Shown here: in pieces, positions 1 to 11,209 of the stretch | How positions within the stretch are numbered: position 1 is the first letter of the stretch | Layout of the letters: each line of letters starts with the position of its first letter | Assembly (NCBI RefSeq): GCF_016545825.1 | Contig: NC_052617.1 | Span: 6,034,600 to 6,098,599, forward strand | DNA: 64,000 nucleotides | Origin: Eucalyptus grandis | Lineage: Eukaryota; Streptophyta; Magnoliopsida; Myrtales; Myrtaceae | Direction: 5' to 3' | The notes under the pieces: generated by a model | Databases searched by the model: none | What the model saw: the letters and a program-made list of their open reading frames with translations, nothing else | What the model was told of the DNA's origin: nothing | Position numbers and translations under genes: made by a program

Positions 1-3000
1 TGCTTTTTTAACTCCATCGAAAATGGTCGAACGAGCAGATAGTACATGAGAAATCATTTCCGTCGACGGCCTGAGTTGGGGATTAGCAGATACGCAAGCG
101 ACTGCAAGCTTAAGGATGGTCAGAAGTTCATCCTCAATGCCTGGCGTGGGCGATGGCAGGCGTGAATCCAATATATCCTTCAAACCTACTGAGATTTCCA
201 TGTCGACCAGAGCTAATAGAGATGAAAGGCTCTCACCTGGATGTCCTCCTTTGATCACCTCAATGGCCACTATTCCAAAGCTATACACATCGCATTTCTC
301 GTCACCTTCATTGTGTAAGCAAGCTCTGCACAAAGGAGATATATGTGTTAGCACAAAGACATTGCTTTAGCTAAACCGTTAGATCAAGAGTTGATTTTAG
401 AAATTAACCTGGAGCTACGTAACCATATGTGCCGACAACTGCGCTCCAGTTTGATGTGTCCAACTTAAGAAGCTTAGCTGTGCCGAAGTCAGAAACATGT
501 GCCTCGTACTCCGAATCAAGTAGAATGTTGTTACTGGAAATATCTCGATGAACGATTGGAGTGATACAATCATGGTGCATATAAGATAAAGCATGAGCCA
601 TGCCTTTTACTATATTCACCCTCTTGTTCCAGTCCAACTCTTTAGCTTCTTTTTCATTGCTCAAGATTGTAGACAAGCTTCCTCTGTCAAAGTACTCATA
701 CACCAAGAATGAGTGTTGTGGATGCGAACAAAAGCCCACAAGTTTCACAATATTGCGGTGTCGAATTTCCGTCAATGCCCTAATCTCATTCAAAAATTCC
801 TTTTGATATGTTTGCCCACTATTAGCCGTTTGATGGAGCTTCTTTACGGCTACTATATCACCAGATCTTAATTTGGCCTTGAAGACACTTCCATAGCCTC
901 CCCTTCCAATACAAAAAATCTCATTAAAAGCCCCAGTGGCTTCCATGATGTCTTCATATGAAATCATTCCATCGTACTTTGATAGAGAAAAGACTTCAAT
1001 TGTCTTGGGTGCTAGTTCCACCGTTGGATGGAGCTTCTTTCTATGGAAAATGAAGAATATTCCAAAGAAAATAAACAGAAGAATTACTCCTAGCAATGGG
1101 AACACAATAAGAAACACTCCACCTCCCGTTGGAGAGCTTTCCCTATCAACCACCGCTTGATCACAGGGCTCAAGTCCTTCAATATTTCCACACAATCCAC
1201 TGTTACCTTGAAATGATTCTTTTGTTGCATTTTGGAATGCCGTGGTGTTGGGGATGGGACCCTCAAACTTGTTGTAAGAGATGTCCACCTCCACCAAACC
1301 TCGCATATCCTTGAAAGTCTTGTATATTAGGCCAGAAAGATTATTGTGTGAAAGGTTCAAGTTTCTCTAGGCTTTGCAGCATGTTGAATTCTCGCTGGGA
1401 CCCCACCACTTAACAAGTTATGACTCAAGTCTAGCTCGGATAGGTGAATCAGCATCCCTAATTGCCTTGGAATATCTTGGCTTAACTGGTTGTTGCTCAG
1501 ATACAAGTGGGTCAATTTTGAAGAATTCCCAATAGTCTGCGGGATAGACATGCTTAATCTATTCATGGACAAATCCAATTTTAGAAGACTAGGTAGTGAT
1601 ACAATCTCAGGACTTATTTGGCCTAAAAATTGGTTCCTGCTTAGATTCAATTTCTCCAGAGAAGTCAATTTTCCAAATTCTTTCGGAACCTCACCAAGTA
1701 AACCATTGAAAGAAAGATCAATTTCACCCAATCGAGTCGCGTTCCCAATCTCAGGAGGCAAGTTACCAGTGATGTTATTTCCAGCAATTCTTAGATGAGT
1801 TAAGCACATGCAACTTCCCCAGTTTGTTGAGATTTCTCCAACGAACTTGTTGAAACTCATGTCAATAAAGTCCAATTTGGGGTAGACACCAAAGATCTTG
1901 GATATGTTTCCAGTGAGCTGGTTTTCCTCTAGGTGTACTCGACTAGGCTTGTGCAATTTCTCAAGCCTTATAGGGATAGAACCGGTTAAGTTATTGTGAC
2001 TCAGTGTAAAGTTTTGGAGCGAGCCACCTTGGCACAAGTTTTTTGGTAAGGAGCCGTTTAACTGGTTGGTATCCAACTGTAGCACCACCAAGTTCACTAG
2101 ATCACCTAAGGATTCAGGAATTGAACTAGAAAGGTGATTCTCGCGAAGGAACAAAGATCTCAGGTTGGTCAAGTTACCCAGACAAGAAGGAATTGGGCCA
2201 ATAAGCTGGTTTGTACTTAGCTCTAAGTCAAACATAGTGTGGAGATTTCCTATCTCATCAGGAATGTGCCCCGAAAGCTGGTTACCATAGAGATAAAGAA
2301 GGGCGAGTTTTGTCAAATTGCCTAATGTTGGTGGGATTGAACCGATAAGATTATTATCATTAAGGCACAACTCGCTAAGAAGATTCGATTTTCCTAGCTC
2401 CAGTGGGATGGAACCAGTAAGCTCATTAGCAAATAGGTGTAGCTCTATCAATTTGGTTAAGTTCCCCAAAGTGGAAGGAATAGGTCCTGTTAGGAGGTTA
2501 GTGTCCATGTGGAGCACTTCTAGATTTGTCATACTTCCCATTTCAGGAGGAATATAACTAGAAAGGGAGTTGTTGTAGACATACAATGTAGTCAATTTGC
2601 TCAAATTACCCAATGAGGAAGGTATGGGTCCATTCAACTGATTTGAATACAGCGCGACCTCGGTGAGCAAATGCATTTGCCCGATTTCTTGGGGAATGGA
2701 GCCATTTAACTCATTGGAAACCAGGTGTAGGATTGTTAGTCTAGTTAGATGGCTGATCTCCGACGGTATTTTCCCCATGAACCGATTGATAGAGAGGTCG
2801 AGATAGGTGAGATTGCTCAATAGACCGATTTGAGGCGGAATATAGCCAGAGAGACTATTTATACTCAGGTCCATGTACATGAGATGAGACAAAGATGAGA
2901 ATGGGAATTCGTCGAGCGTACCTTGGACATAGGCGCTAGTGAGATTTAACCTAATCACACTCCCCGCCTGATTGCAAGAGATGCCATACCAAGCACATGG

Positions 3001-3216
3001 ACTCATGGTTGAGTTGGAACCAGTGGCATTATGAGGAGAGGGAGTCCACGAGGAGAGAGAAGAATCTGAATGGTTGCCAAGATTGGACTTCCACTTGAGG
3101 AGGGCTTGGGCTTCTATAGGGGAAGCATGAGCAAGAAGTGGAACGGTAAAGGTAGTGAAAAGGGCAAGGGCAGCTACAAGGCTCATGAACCTCTTGAATT
3201 CTGGTGAAGAATTCAT
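1..3216 (-). pseudogene. LRR receptor-like kinase, copy 1 (MIK2/At1g35710 type), 3' end beyond window, frameshifted
   Basis: Membrane receptor kinase of the LRR class that includes Arabidopsis MIK2 and At1g35710. The chosen start is the ATG at 3214-3216, which opens a signal peptide; an in-frame ATG at 3324 lies upstream of a TATA-like site. Order: signal peptide, LRR N-cap (EAQALLKWKS), about 23 LRRs of 24 residues, transmembrane segment (near 1060-1130), then kinase with IGRGGYGSVFKAKL loop, VAVKKL lysine, HRDISSNN and an intact DFG (SDFGTAKL). Exon 2 ends at 409, an 83-bp GT-AG intron covers 326-408, and exon 3 runs off the left edge. Against copy 2 it has: a -1/+1 pair at about 1940 and 1966-1971 that rewrites about 10 LRR residues and then restores the frame; two extra bases near 1356 and 1392 that break the frame; and a missing base near 300 in exon 3. 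It is probably a pseudogene unless these are assembly errors. Confidence 0.85.
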
Positions 3217-3288
3217 GGATTCTTCTTCTCTTTCTCCTGTTTTGGTTCGGGTAAGTTGGTTTGTCTTTCCCTGAGGCAATGAGCAATG

Positions 3289-3298
3289 CTTAAATAGG
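3289..3298 (-). promoter_or_regulatory. TATA-like box of RLK copy 1
   Basis: On the minus strand this reads CCTATTTAAG, about 75 bp upstream of the ATG at 3216. Copy 2 has the same motif at the same spacing (21157-21166). The site lies inside the in-frame extension that starts at 3324, which favours the downstream ATG as the true start. Inferred from motif and position only. Confidence 0.45.
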
Positions 3299-3509
3299 CC
3301 GTGAAAACTCACCTTCCTAATCATTTTCCATGGTAATGGGTATGCAATAAAACAGGGACTAACCAGTGGAGACTAAGAAGAGGTACGTTTATTTGTTTTG
3401 TACCCCGTAGGGGACCAGGGGTAGGCATCTAACAGCCGACTAAGACGAATTTTTGGTTCTTTGAAGACTCTGGAATTGGTTACTTTTTGTAGTCTTCGTA
3501 GTGACATTT

Positions 3510-3614
3510 TTGACTTGGTCAGTCCTCTTTTCGGAATTGAGCCCACCCATTATATGACTTCGGAGACTTTGACTTTGACTAGAAGTCTTCGAGGAAAGAG
3601 GCAAAGTCAGTCAA
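3510..3614 (-). promoter_or_regulatory. W-box cluster upstream of RLK copy 1
   Basis: Four TTGACT/AGTCAA hexamers occur at 3510-3515, 3569-3574, 3575-3580 and 3609-3614, about 300-400 bp upstream of the start. TTGAC(C/T) is the known WRKY binding core, and this RLK subfamily takes part in immune signalling. Copy 2 keeps only the central pair (21435-21446). Functional use is inferred. Confidence 0.35.
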
Positions 3615-4979
3615 GGCCTCGCGTATGGTTTGGGAACACTCAACTTTCCACAAGATCAGACCCTAATCTGTGCCGCACAAAATTTTGATTTTAAAGCGCA
3701 AAAGGAAAGTCTTCTCACTTGGCATTCATGAAAAAAAAATCTTGACGCGGTCGACCCCGTTATTGCAGAAACGCCAGCTGATGATCTAGCCAAATGGCCC
3801 CGAGAGCATGGTTAAAATAAAAGAAAAAAAAAATCTAACGACATATTTGAAGTGGAAAATTGCTAAAAATTGGAGCTTGGGTTGAGTTGGGTATGATTTG
3901 GGTCCAAGTGAGATCAAGTGCAAGCTACCAAAATTTTATTACAAAAATATGGGTCGGTATGTGTTATATTGGTCAAAGTGAATTGGATCCTTTTCTACCC
4001 ATTTGTACTAGATCTGATCCTTTACTAGGAATAACACCTGAGAAATCTAAAAGGTTATTTATATCAATTGATGGAAGAGCAAATATTCACTAAGAACTTA
4101 AAACTTGTCCAGTATGAATATTTTCTCCAAAATTCAATCAACTATTATACAAATTTAAGGACAAAGTACAAAAACAATACAAAAATTTTATGTGCTCAAT
4201 GTGGAAAAAATTACAAATCATTCAAAACTTTCACTAATCACCAAGAATAGCAGAAAATATAGTAGTTCATCTCTAGTCACACAGCTAGAGAATGAACATA
4301 TCGACGATACAACAATATATCATTTATAGATTAACAAAAGAAGCAAGAAAACTCATAAATTGAAAGACAAATTGGAGAAGGGTCTCAATGATGAACTTGA
4401 TCTCACAAACAATATACTAAAAACTGCCTCTTCTCCTTCGAACCTTGGTCTCTCCCCCTCTTTTATTTCTCTTTTTGTTTGAACACTCCTTTTTCTCTTT
4501 TCACTATAAAAAACATTCCACCCTCATTCTTATTTCTTTCTCTTTAAAGATGTGCTGGGCCCCATGAGGCGGACCCAGCCCATCGTCAAGTAGGAAGTAC
4601 ACCTGTTGGAACGACTCAGACTGAAAATGGCTATGACTATCTTGAAGCCTTGTGCATACATGGCCATTTTTCTCTTTTGGTCTGGAAGTCGTTTTTTCTC
4701 AGGTTCAAGACGATTCCTCGATCTTATTTTCCTGTGATTTTCCTATTTGACAATGAAAATGCATCAGCAAGTATTAACTCGTGGAACGCATATTGGTATA
4801 TGCCATTTGGCATATTGAAAATGTTGACAATTCCCACCGGGTGGTTCTCTCTTGACATTGCATATTTCTTGTTGTCTTTCTTCTAAGTAGTACGATCGAC
4901 AATTGAGATGAATTGACACAACTACTTGAGAAGGTTGGGAGCACATAACTCATTGTCTCACTACACTTTGAACCGAAAA
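3615..4979. other. Upstream part of the RLK duplication unit, no gene seen
   Basis: No convincing gene. The stretch is collinear with 21500-22905 upstream of RLK copy 2, including matching blocks at 4560-4970 versus 22440-22900, so the duplicated unit includes about 1.7 kb of 5' flank. The match ends where the LTR-like element starts at 4980. Short ORFs here are not conserved as protein between the two copies. Confidence 0.6.
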
Positions 4980-5539
4980 TGTCACGCTCCGATCCTCCGA
5001 GCGCGTGCCTATCCCTCGGTGGTCGATTAAATAGCGATGTCCCATGACGCGTCGCCGACTCCCGAATGGGGCCTTCTTTGGGTCTATCTTGCCCGTAACG
5101 ACACCATGATCTGAATTGATTGGGTACCTTATGGGATAGATCCACATCAACCTAGACAATGGATCTCACGAGTTTGTAGACCTAGGCTCCTTGGCTCCTA
5201 AGGAGAGGAATATGAGAGATCTATTAGTGACCTTCTTCGGTTGGCCAAAACGCTCGGGAGGTACACCATTTAAGGACTTGTAAATGTTAGCCCATGATGG
5301 GGTGAGATGATGTCTGAGCAAGTTCACCCTAAACTCCAACTAGGAAGGAAATATGCCAAATGATACCTATACACACACGAGATAGATGACTTACCTTTGC
5401 CTTAGTTATGACTTACCTTTGCCTTAGTTCATTTCTACAAGTCAGTACAGTTCATAAACCTCAACTAATCAATCTGTCCAATCGATTCAATACCATCGAT
5501 ACCATCTATCGATCAACCCAATCAATACTATCTATCAAA

Positions 5540-5720
5540 TTGTTTCATCAAAATGATCACTGCTCACCTAAGCTGATATACAATAAGTGCTCGCTTAAGC
5601 TGATATAGATAGATAGTATAGCTCACTGAAGCTGATATATGCTTACCGAAGCTTATATATGCTCATCGAAGTTGATATATGCTCACTGAAGCTGTTATAT
5701 GCTCACCGAAGTTGTTATAA
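5540..5720. repeat. Minisatellite in family-L LTR, about 20-25 bp unit
   Basis: About six imperfect units of the form GCTCACCGAAGCTGATATAT in tandem. The same place in the LTR holds a related array in the copies at 26271 and 41800, but an unrelated array in the copy at 48767. Confidence 0.75.
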
Positions 5721-7315
5721 GTATATTATTCTCATCAATTGACAATTTCATCGTTTTTATAATACCTAGTAAAAATAATCATGTGTAGATACACGGTAGG
5801 CTTGAGCCAAAAATATAATACATTTATTTTATAAAATCCCACTAATTATATAGTCTAAAAAAATATTTTTGGCGATGTAGACCGAAGCCTGGTAATTTTC
5901 TAATTAAATACTAAAATTATTAAATTTTGTGATAAATACTCAAAATTACAATTAACACTTAATTTGCACAATTTAGCACTCAATTAAATAAACCACGCAT
6001 ACCATTGCGATCAGCACGGAATTCCGATCACCGACTATCTCGGTATAATTTCTGAAAAATAATAGATAATTAAATAATCACCGAAATTTATTAAATAAAT
6101 ACCAATAAATACCAAAAAGCAAACTTAGGTCGGAAAAGCCTAGTTAAATACTGAAACGGGCCTGGAAAATTTTTGAACCTATCTAAATAAATAATACAAC
6201 CTATCTAGTCGCTAATTACGCTATTCTAACCACCTAACATGCAATAATGAGTAAGTAAATTGCTAATCCGTTCTAACTAACCATCTAATCCCTAATTAGC
6301 CTAAACTAATCAATTTTTAATCATCATTAACTCCCTAAGCGGAGATTATTGAGTAAACTCACTAGTTTTGAAATTCGATGAGTTCACGGCGATGGCGTCG
6401 CGGAGACGAGTTACAAACTATGAGGCTCGGAAGTGGTCCAAAGTGGGCCTCGAAGCCCACGGTGGTTTGCTGGGTTTCGACTTCTGTTGCTGGGTCAAAG
6501 GGGCTGCTTGGACGGTTGGCTTAGGCTAGAAATGGCATGGGATAGGTGACGAGCTGCAGTAGGGCTTGGCCGTGCTTGATTGCGGCAGGCGGCAATTGGA
6601 TGGCTACCATGATGGCTCAGATGAGTTGGACAAAAGCTCGATGGCGGTCTAGGGCATGACAGGAGGCACGGGACGCGAGCGGGAGGATGGCGCTGCTTTG
6701 GGTGCACAACAGTGCCCGACGGTGCTCTAGTGGTTGGCAGGTGGTTGACGGACAAGTGGGTGGGGTATTGCTTGGTTCTCTGCAATTCTTGAGCTCTAAA
6801 GTGGATGTTAATAGAGAAAGCAAGCTAGAGGAAGAAGAAAGGGGACAACCAAGTAGGAGGGGGCCACTAGGGGTGAGCGCAATTCCTGGTTCTTCAGGGA
6901 CCGGTTCTGGTTCCCGATTCCCCTTTTTTGGAATTGGCGGTTCCCGGTTAGGGCTAAAAAAAAGCCCCAACTGACTTGCACTTTCACCGTTTCACATACG
7001 ACACTTTCCGATTCGCAGTTCTCTCTTTGCCCATTCGACGCCACCGTCGCTCGCCCTCGACGCCACCGTCACTCGCCCTCGACGCCACCGCTTGCTGACC
7101 TCTGCTCGACGCCATTGTTGCTCGCCTGAATGAGGTGATTGAGATTTGGGAGTGTCGCGACGGCGCGTGAGATTTGGGGGTTTTTGGTTGTTTCTGCTGC
7201 TGCTGCGCGTTCGAGTGGTGGGGGTGGAGGGTGAGGGTCGTGGTTCGCCTAGTCCAGCGTCAGTCGCACGTCGCGTGTGAGCGCATATTGTTTTTTAGAT
7301 CGGCTTTTGGGATTG

Positions 7316-7351
7316 GTGTGTGTGTGCATGCGTGCGTGCGTGCGTGCGTGC

Positions 7352-7388
<37 letters not shown>
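7316..7388. repeat. (TGCG)n/(TG)n microsatellite
   Basis: Direct run of TGCG units grading into TG units. Long Cys/Val-rich or His/Thr-rich ORFs here are artefacts of the repeat. Confidence 0.95.
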
Positions 7389-7463
7389 GCTCGGTTGTCC
7401 GTGGATTTGAATGGAGGAAGCTGACGGGAGTGTCGATTCTTGTGCTCTGCAGATCTGCTGGGA

Positions 7464-7576
7464 ATGCAGAGACAAACTAGGTATATGGAGAGGAACAATT
7501 CAATGAATAATCGAGGGAAGAGGAGCTTGGAGGGTGAAGATGACCAGCAGCAGAGGATGCGGTCTGCTCTCACCAG
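7464..7576 (+). pseudogene. Captured first exon resembling CBP60 calmodulin-binding protein
   Basis: The ATG at 7464 opens a reading frame beginning MQRQTRYMERNNSM, followed by a basic KR and an acidic EDDQQQ stretch. It ends at a GT splice donor (CAG|GTATGG at 7576/7577). This is the characteristic N-terminus of plant CBP60 proteins, calmodulin-binding transcription regulators of immunity and development. The conserved central DNA-binding domain is absent, so this is a transduplicated fragment inside the hAT element, not a working gene. Recognition is from memory of the family and is not a database match. Confidence 0.6.
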
Positions 7577-8045
7577 GTATGGCAGTCCCCACCCCCAATT
7601 GGTAGCTCTTTTGTGAAATGTGGTTTGTGTCTTTTGTTCGGCATACCCAGTCTTCTTGTGCAAGATTGTACTTTGAGAAGGTCTCGCATGGTGGTTGTGA
7701 AGCACACTTAGAAATTCTGTTTTTTTTTTCTTTGCAGCAAGTTGAAATGAACGTTCTCGTAATGGGATTTTCGCCAATTGCTACTTTTCTAGGCTGAAGC
7801 AATAAGGCTTTTCCCCACTTTAAATGGCATGTCGAGCCTATCCTAACACGTCTTTCTCCCCTTCCTTCTCCTCCTCTGTGAATGAAGTTAATTTTGTGAT
7901 ATTCTAACTAGTGTAATCCTGTGAAATTCGCGAATTTTATTGAAATTCTAGCAACCTTTGGTGAACAAAATGTTTAGCTATGCTTTATATTTGCTAGTTG
8001 TGGGCTGTAGGTTCTGCATTCAACTCTATCTTTTGTTGTATGAAG

Positions 8046-8249
8046 CAAAAGACAAGGTTTCTGGACCAAGAACTCCGGATGAAAGTCAAATTGAATTGGA
8101 TAGCGGGAAAGACCATATCTCTAGTAACATTGCCGAGAGATATTCATGTAGCTCCACCTGAAAGATTTGTTACTAAAGTTGCTAAAGTCATTGGAAGCTG
8201 TAAAACAATGAGGGATATGGATTTATTTTGGTGCAGGGTTGTTGCTAAG
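8046..8249 (+). pseudogene. Second captured exon-like segment, parent gene not recognised
   Basis: Two adjacent frames read like ordinary protein: TPDESQIELDSGKDH in one, then PPERFVTKVAKVIGSCKTM and MDLFWCRVVAK in the next. The second ends at a good splice donor (AAG|GTAAGG at 8249/8250). The switch of frame near 8155 implies a one-base indel after capture. An AG lies at 8044-8045 as possible acceptor. I cannot name the parent gene. The position inside the hAT and lack of further exons mark it as a gene fragment. Confidence 0.5.
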
Positions 8250-9891
8250 GTAAGGCTTGACTTTGTGAAGTGAACCGCTGGACTTTGCGAAAGAGAAATA
8301 GTTTACATTCTAGAATATTAAATGCTTATTAGTATTATAGATTGTGTTATAGTTATATTCTCTTTGATGAATGACAAGTTTGTTTATTATTGCTGCATTC
8401 ATTTCCATTTTTTTAACTAAAAATGAAAAAAAAAAGAACCTATTAGAACTTGAAATTGACCTCGGAACCTGTGACAGGGTAGGTTCCAAGTTTTTGGTTC
8501 CGACGGGTAGGTTCTAGGTTCCAAAAAATGAGCAACCTGTACCCGAGGGTAGGTTAGGTTCCAGGCGAAACCTGTAAGGTACTTGGAACCGCTCACCCCT
8601 AGGGGCACACCTCTTCTATTCTATCCCTTTGTCTCTTGAAGAGGTCCCACCATGGCTGGCTAGCTTCCTCAGCACAATTGCATACCATAAAGCTTCCCTT
8701 AGAAGCCAATGAAGTGGTCCAAAGGTTGAGAACCAAAGGGGCTACGAATTTACTACATTTTCTTTCAAATCCACTTCAATTCCCTCTTGAATTGATTCAA
8801 TTCGGCTACCATAATTTCAACCAAGGTATCCTCAACCCAATTGACATTTTTTCTTGCCAATAGAACCAATTTGCATAGAAAATGCGATAAAAACGGCCCT
8901 CTAAATTTTCCGGTTGAAAATGCCCTTACTTTGAATTTCGCCAAAAATCTTGGTTTGTGGAAAAATCTTCATAGGATGACTCGACGTTCCTAAAATGACT
9001 CGTGACATGACAACTTTCAATTTCGGAAATCGGATTCAAATTCACGTTAATTTCAATCGCCACGATTTTAGCGTAACCTAGTCGATCGGGTAGCTTTCAG
9101 GAATTTTTAGTGCAATTGACCCGTGATTGATTATTTTTAAGCTACAACGTACATCTTTGACATATTGGCGACTCTCGATGGTAGTGAAAATCTCGAGATT
9201 TCAAATGCGGGCACAATGTACCAAAATGACAGAAAATCGGTCTAGTGCCGATCGATGAGAATTTTGCAATTTAATGGAATCACCCACACTTTGATCACCT
9301 ATCTCAATCGAACCGACCTATCTCCGATCCCTGATTGATTTTTAACTATGCTGTAATAATCTCTGCTGATGAGCACGGTCGAGTAGTCGATTCCTGGTCG
9401 AATTCTCAAGTCTTATTGCCTTAAAATCTCTTAATGGCTTCCCTCAATAATCTATTTATCTCATGAGTGATCAGCTCAGAGAATAGCACTATAGGCACGT
9501 CGATGAAAATCCCGATTTATTTAATTGAAAACAAAATTGGAATTTCAAGATGTCACACCAACGTGGCGGGTTGATGCCGGTCATGCCGGAAGACCGCCGG
9601 CACTTGTGTGGGCCGTGGCTCGAGGGGTTGTAATAATTGGAACACGTGTGTTGACAATGCGCATGAAATTCTAGTATGTGTTCTGATTGTTATCTATGCA
9701 CATTACACTATTATTGTTGTGCGAGACGCGCTAATATGTAGGGGTGTGCTGAGGCAAGGTGAGTTTATGTGTGGCACGTGCTTAGGCTGCCTTTGAAGCG
9801 AATTCGTGTCCTAATCGAGACTTAGGGATTTAACTCGCTAAGATTTTTATCTCACCCCGTCGTTGTAAAATATTTTTAGGTCCATAGTATG

Positions 9892-10520
9892 TAGGGGGTG
9901 TGCATGGTTCGGGGGGCGGTTCCTGACCTAGAACTAGGAATCGCCCGCTAAGGACCGGTTCCAATTTTTCGAAACCGAGATTCACCTGTTAGTTGCATGG
10001 ATCCACCCGAAAAACGGACCGGACTAAAACAATTTTGGTTTTCGACCGAAATTGCTAGTTCTTTGCTCGACCTATTCTTCTTCTCCTCCTCCTACAACCC
10101 TGCTTCTTTGCATGCTTTCTTTTTGCCCACTCACTACTCGGCGTTTTGTTAAGGACTCAAGGTGCACTTTGGATTTTTTTAGCTTTTGGACCTCTCCATT
10201 TGGTTTGACTAGAGATTACCCTGCCTTGCTTCTTCACGATCTTGACTTAATTTTTTTAGTTATTTGATTTGGGTTTATTAATTAGTAATTTCAATTTTTT
10301 TAATATTAAAAATTAATATATTATTTTAATATAATCGGTCCAGTCCGGGTGGGTGGGTGGACGGATCTGCCCATGAAACCAGGAACTGGACTGGTACCCA
10401 CCGGTTCCCATAAATTGGAATTGGGAACCGGATCGGTTCCCTCAAGAACCACCGGTTCTAGGCGGTTCTGGTCCGATTCCGGGCTGTTCGAATGGGTTCC
10501 GATTCTTTTGCACACCCCTA
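9892..10520. mobile_element. Non-autonomous hAT element, 629 bp, 8-bp TSD
   Basis: Inverted ends TAGGGG(G)TGTGCA at 9892 and TAGGGGTGTGCA (inverse) at 10520. A perfect 8-bp duplication atagtatg lies at 9884-9891 and 10521-10528. The interior is GGTTCC-rich and matches 29256-30074 in inverse orientation. No transposase. Confidence 0.88.
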
Positions 10521-10564
10521 ATAGTATGGAGTGTTGCCCTTTGCGTTTTGGGGTCCCTTGGGAC

Positions 10565-10879
10565 ATGGAGGTAGAGACCACTCTATATCCTATTCCTAGG
10601 ACTGACCAATTTCGTGAGCTGGTGGTTATGATAGTGTGGGTAGATGAGGGCTTTGTACATGTGGTGCCCCATAATTTTAAGGCATGGTTCATTAGGGAGG
10701 CAAATGGCGATCGGATTGGTCCCCTTAATGGTTTTCTTGGAAATGTGGATTGGCAAGTAGGCAATCCCATGGATATTGACATCTCTGATGGTGTTGTGGT
10801 GAATCAAGATTTCGAGCTGGAGGGGCCCGAGGAGCCATGCTCGCTTGACCATGTGCACGACTTTGCACCCGGATACTAG
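10565..10879 (+). CDS. Family-L LTR short ORF, open copy, unknown function
   Basis: A 104-residue frame from ATG at 10565 to the stop ending at 10879, the only stop-free version of the ORF shared by all five family-L copies. Visible motifs: RELVVMIVWVDE, then PHNFKAWF, then GDRIGPLNG, and an acidic C-terminus. Other copies show matching blocks such as YELVVTIVWV and NRFRAWFHY with stops. No signal peptide, membrane segment or catalytic motif is evident and I do not recognise the family. The frame also stays open upstream through the hAT (from 10349), which is chance. The original start may lie upstream of the hAT, as in the 44653 copy. Confidence 0.4.
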   Translation: MEVETTLYPIPRTDQFRELVVMIVWVDEGFVHVVPHNFKAWFIREANGDRIGPLNGFLGNVDWQVGNPMDIDISDGVVVNQDFELEGPEEPCSLDHVHDFAPGY

Positions 10880-11209
10880 GACGAATGTTTGGAGTTTGTG
10901 TAGCTGGAAGTTAACCTTGACCTTCTAACCCTTTTTGGTTATAGGTCGCATAGGAGTTTCATTTTGTGGTAGGCTTGTATATATTAAACTCCTTGGGTTA
11001 ACCTGTAAATAAATAAATCATGGTTTTTGGGAAATCGTCATTGTGTTTTACTATTCCTATTGTTGTTGATTGACTGAGTGTTTAATTTAGTCGCTTCCGC
11101 ATGTGTATAATCGAAAGATAAAAAGAATGAGTCGACGACGTGTCTTGAGATGTCGCATTTTTAATCGACCACTGAGGGATGTTCACGTACTTGGGTTTAG
11201 GGCGTGACA

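Larger units (their letters stand above)
6868..8601. mobile_element. Non-autonomous hAT-like element carrying host gene fragments
   Basis: Ends are TAGGGGTGAGCG at 6868 and its inverse at 8601, forming 12-bp terminal inverted repeats. Flanks are ggggccac (6860-6867) and ggggcaca (8602-8609), an imperfect 8-bp duplication as expected for hAT. Subterminal regions are rich in GGTTCC-type motifs, as in the smaller hAT elements of this window. The interior holds a CBP60-like first exon (7464-7576), a second coding-like exon (8046-8249) and a GT/TGCG microsatellite. No transposase was found. It is nested in family-L LTR copy 1. Confidence 0.7.
4980..9557 (-). mobile_element. Solo-LTR-like element, gypsy-type family L, copy 1, with nested hAT
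   Basis: On the minus strand it starts TGTGACATC (at 9557) and ends GTGACA (at 4980), matching the ends of 26271-30462, 41800-45273 and 48767-52076. Without the nested hAT (6868-8601) it is 2.84 kb. TG..CA ends and a terminus of the GGGCGTGACA type suit LTRs of Ty3/gypsy chromoviruses; no internal region is attached. Flanks are gaaaa and ccaac, so there is no TSD, and it abuts another copy in opposite orientation, suggesting rearrangement. Near 4990-5215 (minus) it carries a degenerate form of the family ORF (key block HKVPNQFRSW). Family-level assignment is inference. Confidence 0.6.
9558..11209 (+). mobile_element. Family-L LTR, 5'-truncated copy in plus orientation
   Basis: From about 9745 (GAGGCAAGGTGAGT) to the terminus GGGCGTGACA at 11209 it follows the 3' third of the 26271 and 41800 copies, including the CTCACCCCGT block and the ORF. 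The first 190 bp (9558-9745) I cannot place. It lies tail-outward against copy 1, giving an inverted pair. It contains a hAT insertion at 9892-10520. Confidence 0.6.

Noticed and set aside
3029..3324. Use of the ATG at 3324 (and 21198) as RLK start
   Set aside because: It would place 36-38 residues before the signal peptide and puts the TATA-like box inside the coding region.
7174..7777. Cys/Val-rich and His/Thr-rich ORFs around 7316-7388
   Set aside because: Direct translation of the TG/TGCG microsatellite; no conserved domain.
10349..10564. N-terminal extension of the family-L ORF through the hAT element
   Set aside because: The frame is open through the transposon by chance; other LTR copies lack this sequence.
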